From Macrolepiota albuminosa (taxonomy: Eukaryota; Basidiomycota; Agaricomycetes; Agaricales; Agaricaceae), in the NCBI GenBank assembly GCA_027475525.1, contig JAMWFC010000070.1, positions 372,001 through 436,000 of the forward strand: a DNA stretch of 64,000 nucleotides, written 5' to 3'. The position numbers and the translations under genes are program-made. Shown here in pieces: positions 59,320 to 64,000 of the stretch (positions are counted from its first letter, which is position 1; each line of letters starts with the position of its first letter). The notes beneath the pieces were generated by a model. The model worked only from the letters and a program-made list of their open reading frames with translations. It ran no database searches and was not told the DNA's origin.

Positions 59320-59934
59320 AGCGCACAATGTAACTACAAAACCAAGCACAACAATTCTCTCATCCACTACTAATCCGCAATTATCTCAACTCACTCCTCA
59401 ATTCCGACCCCAGTTACCTTTCGGGCCCGCGACCGCAGCGGAAGCAATTGTTACCCGACACGCAAGGGGTTTCGCACTTATGTATCTCCAGTTTTACGTC
59501 TTCCATCTGTACCAAATACTTCTGCATCTCTTTGGGCTAGCGCAGAGTTGATGTGGGCAAGCATAGGCCTCCTGAACCATCGTGCATGCTTTCATGTCGT
59601 TCCCTTTGACCTCGACACATCTCGCAATTATGTCAGACTTGGTTACTCAACCATTTTTGTTTCCATGTACTTTTGTTGCTCCTGTCCCTCGCTAGCTTTC
59701 CTTCGAATATTCTGTATTGTGGTATCTGAGAATGAAAATGTCTCGTTATCCTGCACAGTTTCAGTGCATTGTACACCTTTGTTACTCATTTTGACGGTAT
59801 CAGGGGCACAGTTGAATTTGAGGTACCGCAGTAACTCCTTGATTTGTAGCAGTTTGGTCCCAACTGCAGCACTGCATCAGTCGTAATCGTTTCTGCCTCA
59901 TTCCTTCATTCACTTCCTCTTTATTTCCACAAAA
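59320..59934. other. Intergenic upstream of VPS1
   Basis: Promoter region of VPS1; no gene seen. Confidence 0.5.
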
Positions 59935-62725
59935 ATGACCACAACATCACACGGACTAGGGACAGAAATTGTGTCCGTCATCAACAAACTACAGGATGTC
60001 TTTACCGCCGTTGGCTCCTCGGCATCAACAATTGACCTGCCCCAAATATGCGTCCTTGGAAGCCAGAGTAGTGGAAAGAGTAGTGTGCTCGAGGTATGTG
60101 AGACCAAGCCTCTTGACCTGTAACACAGGCTGACTATGTATCATGTTGAACAGAACATTGTCGGAAGAGATTTTCTGCCTCGCGGTACTGGTATCGTGAC
60201 ACGAAGACCGCTCGTGCGTTCTTTATTCTCGAGTCGAAGCATTCAACTCTCTGACAAAGTAATATTGACTCAGGTCCTTCAACTGATACACAGACCGGCG
60301 GGCGGTGTCCCTGGTCAGGCCCCAGGTGAGCTGGCTCATGTGTTGGAGTCTAAATGCGTGTACTGATGCCACAGCAGTACAAATAAACGGTAAAGAGAAA
60401 GGCAGCGACAAGGCAGCGAACCCTGACGAGTGGGGAGAGTTCCTCCATCTACCTGGTGAAAAGTTCTACGACTTCGGCAAGATCAGGGACGAAATCGTAC
60501 GAGACACTGAGGCGAGTTCCTCCATCTACCTGGTGAAAAGTTCTACGACTTCGGCAAGATCAGGGACGAAATCGTACGAGACACTGAGGCAAAGACGGGG
60601 AAGAATGCTGGAATTTCGCCCCAGCCGATCAACCTCCGTATATTTTCGCCCAACGTATTGACGCTTACTTTGGTTGATCTTCCGGGTTTGACCAAGTGCC
60701 AGTCGGTGACCAGCCTCGCGATATAGAGAAACAGATTCGAGACATGCTATTGAAGTACATCTCGAAGTCTGCCTGTATCATCCTTGCCGTGACTGCTGCA
60801 AATACGGATTTAGCGAACTCTGATGGTTTAAAGCTGGCGAGAGAGGTCGACCCCGAAGGCACGAGGACTATTGGTGTCCTTACGAAGGTAGACTTGATGT
60901 AAGTGTGTGTCTACGATTTTTTGACAGCGGTTATTCAAAGTGCCATTTAGGGATGTTGGAACTGACGTCGTGGATATTCTTGCTGGCCGTATCATTCCTC
61001 TTCGCTTGGGTTATGTACCAGTCGTCAACCGCGGTCAACGAGATATCGAGACCTCGAAGCCCATCGCCCATGCCCTTGAGCACGAGCGCGAGTTCTTTGA
61101 GAATCATCCCTCGTATAAGGGCAAGTCACAATTCTGTGGAACTCCATTCCTTGCACGCAAGCTCAACATGGTAACCTTGTCTCGCGATTACTGCACTCGT
61201 GGCTCACGCTCTTCTAGATCCTGATGCATCATATCAAGGCAACTATTCCAGACATCAAAGCACGCATCACACAGCAGCTACAGAAATACAACGCCGAGCT
61301 AATGCAGCTAGGTGGAGCTCTAGGTGACAACAACCCTGGAAACGTCGTTCTTTCCGTCATAACAGAATTCTGCTCTGAATTCCGTACAACCATTGATGGT
61401 AATACGAACGACCTATCTTTAAACGAATTGTCAGGTGGAGCGCGTATCAGCTTCGTTTTTCACGAATTGTACAACAATGGTGTCCGAAGCATAGATCCTT
61501 TCGACCAAGTCAAGGATGGTGATATTAGAACGATTCTATACAATTCTTCGGTGGGTTCAGTCAAACTTCTAGGCTGGTGATTTCATAAATAGATATGGCG
61601 CTATCCAGGGATCGACACCTGCCTTGTTTGTCGGAACTGCAGCCTTTGAGGTCATCGTGAAACAACAGATAAAACGTCTTGAGGAACCCGGTCTCAAGTG
61701 CTGCCAGCTTGTGTACGATGAGCTTATTCGAATCCTCGGACAACTGCTCGCGAAAATTGTTTGTGAAATCACTTACGACAACACACAATCGATGCTCATT
61801 TTTTTTGAATTGACAGCAAGCCTTCAGGCGCTATCCTGCCCTTCGTGAGAGGTTCAACTCTGTAGTCGTCAACTTCTTCAAGCAGTCAATGGCGCCAACT
61901 ACGAAGTTGGTGTCAGATCTCGTCGCGTAAGGCTTCTGCTGTCGTATTCGCACCTGCACTCGCTCAAGTCGTAACGTTATGTCATCTAGCATGCAGGCTT
62001 GCTACGTCAACACCACACATCCTGACTTCATCAGCGGTCACAAAGTGTGTACCGCATTGTTTTTTTTTTACTCTTCCTTCCTTATTTGTCGTCCTAGGCA
62101 ACTGCTGTAGTGACAGAACGCCTCAATGCTGCGAAACCTCAGCCAGCTAATGATCCAAAGACTCAGCAACGAGCGGTTGTGAACAACAACAAGGATCTAG
62201 AAGTTGATGCAAAGAAGGACGAACCAAGTTTCTTTAGTTCATTCTTCTCAGCAGCCAAGACAGGTGGCACGACGAAGAAGAAGGCTCCTGCCATGGAGGC
62301 ACCTCCCCAGATCATTCGTCCTCAGGCTGCCTTGAGTGATAGGGAGACCATGGAGACAGAGGTCATCAGTGAGTCAATTGAGCCCATTGTGCGAAGTTGT
62401 GCTTGAGCTCTTGTCTTTCTAGAACTGCTCATTCATTCGTACTTTAATATTGTTAAGCGCGAAATGATTGATATGGTCCCCAAAGCTATATCTCTGAACC
62501 TCGTGTCACACTCGAAGGAGAACCTCCAGCAAACTCTTCTTCAGGAGCTATACAAGCCGGATGTCCTTGATGAATTGTTGAAAGAGAGCGATTATGTCGT
62601 CAACCGTAGAAAAGAGGTTGTCGGCATGATACAGGCTCTGAACAAGGCCGAAGAGTATGTTGCTTGTCTCATTCATGAGAAGCTTATCTGACGTATATGT
62701 CTATAGAATTGTTGCAGGCGTCTGA
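59935..62725 (+). CDS. VPS1: Dynamin-like GTPase Vps1
   Basis: The GTPase domain has [34 protein letters not shown] (P-loop), [29 protein letters not shown] (G3) and VLTKVDLMD (G4). [28 protein letters not shown] and [20 protein letters not shown] place it with Vps1 rather than Dnm1. The stalk ([20 protein letters not shown]) and the GED ([45 protein letters not shown]) complete it. Vps1 acts in vacuolar and peroxisomal membrane fission. A 77-bp duplication at 60437 must be collapsed, and one G is missing near 60694 (LTK|VPVGDQP). Confidence 0.9.
60437..60590. repeat. 77-bp tandem duplication 25
   Basis: Period 77; VPS1 GTPase domain. Collapsing restores [12 protein letters not shown]. Confidence 0.95.
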
Positions 62726-63418
62726 TTTTACTTTTTGATGCCTTCGGCGGATGTTCGGCGTAGAGTAGTAAGCGTGCTTACCGGAGACGGTTTATACATT
62801 CTCAGTCCTTACCTAATACCCTTCATATGTGCATACATTTTTTTTTGATTCAAATTAATCATTACGTGGCAGGAATGTGATGTAAGGGCGCAGTAGTATG
62901 AGTGTTTGCGGGGACATAAACCCGAGTGCGAGCATCCTGATTTGATCTCATGAACAACGGCGCCTGATTGCAATGATAGGAGATGGGCGCTTGGAGTTGG
63001 GGATTTACTGATGCTGATGCTGATGCAGTCATGAGTGCTGTGTGCAGGTGACAGGAGATCTCAAGGTTGACGGTTGTCAAGGAGGAGGATGAACAAGGTG
63101 GCCATTTCAAGTACTGTATCCCCTCTCTAACAGCATTTCGCATTGCCTCTCACTTGCGCTGCACACTATGCATGGTCTGATGAAGGAGATATGGCATGAG
63201 GGTCTCACTAGAGACCCTGCAGGATGGGCAGACGACTTGACACGGGCACCCATGAGGCAGATCCGAAGGAAAATGGTTCAAGACAGGAGAGTTACGTAAT
63301 GAATAGACGGCTATTAGGAGCGGAGTTTTAACCTGGCACAGTATATAAGGGCGGCGTTCGCCAGTTGAAACGACGTTACTCCCCCGTTTAAAAGTTCCCA
63401 CGGCGCCTGCGAAAAAAA
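62726..63418. other. Intergenic upstream of TBP
   Basis: No gene recognised. TATATAAG-like AGTATATAAGG lies at 63340-63350, about 70 bp before the TBP start, a plausible TATA box. Confidence 0.5.
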
Positions 63419-64000
63419 ATGCTCCCTACGCGTAATGTCACGTTTGGGCGTGCGACTGCCGCGCAGCAACAGCCATACCAGCACCAGCCACAGCCCATCT
63501 CCCTACGCGTAATGTCACGTTTGGGCGTGCGACTGCCGCGCAGCAACAGCCATACCAGCACCAGCCACAGCCCATCATGGCCTCGCCCTCCCTCAGAGCA
63601 ACCCATACATCCAGCAGGTCCTTGCCACTGTCCCCGCCCCCTGCCCGGCCCGTCCCCTTTGTCCCACCCTGCACCGTCTACCTCCCAGTCCCCTCCCGTC
63701 GCACAGAACGCTGTTGCTGGGCCCTCCTCTACCCCTGTCCCCTCTACCCCTGTCCCCCTCACTCTCGAACAACAGCACATCACTGCCGTCGAGGGTATTG
63801 TGCCGACTCTTCAGAACATCGTTGCCACCGTCAACCTTGACTGTCGTCTCGACCTAAAGACCATCGCCCTCCACGCCCGCAATGCCGAGTATAACCCCAA
63901 GGTTGGTATCGCCTTTCTTAGTCTCTTGAGCGTAGCACATCGAACTGCTTCGATTTGTTCCGCATAGCGTTTTGCAGCCGTCATCATGCGTATTCGTGAT
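63419..64000 (+). CDS. TBP: TATA-binding protein (TBP), 5' part, cut by window end
   Basis: The N-terminal Gln/Pro-rich leader ([20 protein letters not shown]) is variable, as in other TBPs. The conserved core then starts [36 protein letters not shown], an intron (63901-63967), and [11 protein letters not shown] at the window edge, which is exactly TBP. TBP nucleates transcription by all three RNA polymerases. The 77-bp duplication at 63422 lies in the leader, and two base losses in C runs (near 63590 and 63649) are needed to pass from MASPS through [14 protein letters not shown] to [13 protein letters not shown]. The second half of the gene is outside the window. Confidence 0.92.
63422..63575. 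repeat. 77-bp tandem duplication 26
   Basis: Period 77; TBP N-terminal leader. Confidence 0.95.

Noticed and set aside
59935..62725. Dnm1 (mitochondrial fission dynamin) as the identity
   Set aside because: The [14 protein letters not shown] and [16 protein letters not shown] segments match Vps1; Dnm1 has NRSQQDID and a different helix there.
38962..63575. The 77-bp pairs as real minisatellites or a new repeat family
   Set aside because: Units share no sequence, only a length; this is an assembly signature.

Overview
The window is nuclear DNA of a filamentous fungus, most likely an agaricomycete (mushroom-forming basidiomycete). Genes are dense on both strands and carry many phase-variable introns of about 50-65 nt. 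Housekeeping proteins (NTF2, RRP3/DDX47, TRAPPC10/Trs130, phosphoserine aminotransferase, Hsp90, Knr4/Smi1, a BCS1-like AAA protein, Vps1, TBP) are recognisable once introns are removed. No bacterial, viral or plasmid features are seen. Products were assigned by eye from remembered family motifs; no search was run.

Layout. 0.2-4.4 kb: a secreted family-88-type glycoside hydrolase, NTF2 (minus) and, divergent from it, a conserved fungal protein of unknown role. 4.4-8.2 kb: gene-poor, ending in a decayed 3' fragment of triosephosphate isomerase. 8.4-15.5 kb: a linker-histone-fold (H15) protein gene, then a block triplicated in direct orientation; each copy holds the acidic-tail codons of the H15 gene facing a small multi-spanning membrane-protein gene. 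16.2-24.1 kb: a 2OG-Fe(II) oxygenase tail-to-tail with RRP3, which is head-to-head with TRAPPC10; the last two carry many frame lesions, a micro-inversion and an insertion-like block. 24.2-26.5 kb: four tRNA-Ser(GCU) genes with introns of 8, 21, 32 and 0 nt. 26.5-31.7 kb: phosphoserine aminotransferase and Hsp90. 32-35.2 kb: AT-rich and gene-poor. 35.2-44.2 kb: flavin monooxygenase, membrane-anchored aldehyde dehydrogenase and ferric reductase. 45.2-51.3 kb: Knr4/Smi1 and a long protein kinase. 53.5-64 kb: a second GH88 paralogue, the BCS1-like ATPase, Vps1 and the 5' part of TBP, cut by the window end.

Assembly caution. I found 26 tandem duplications, and every one has a period of exactly 77 bp with copies that look identical. 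They lie in exons, introns and intergenic DNA alike, and removing one copy generally reconnects the protein. Many genes also lack a single base, and in seven cases the missing base lies exactly at a duplication edge. This looks like a k=77 de Bruijn-graph assembly artefact, perhaps at heterozygous sites of a dikaryon, rather than biology. Genes called below with frame lesions should therefore not be read as pseudogenes without read data.

The biological observations I rate highest are the tRNA-Ser(GCU) cluster with variable introns and a compensated variable-arm change, the triplicated H15-tail/membrane-protein block, and the Hsp90 C-terminus ending MEEID instead of MEEVD.
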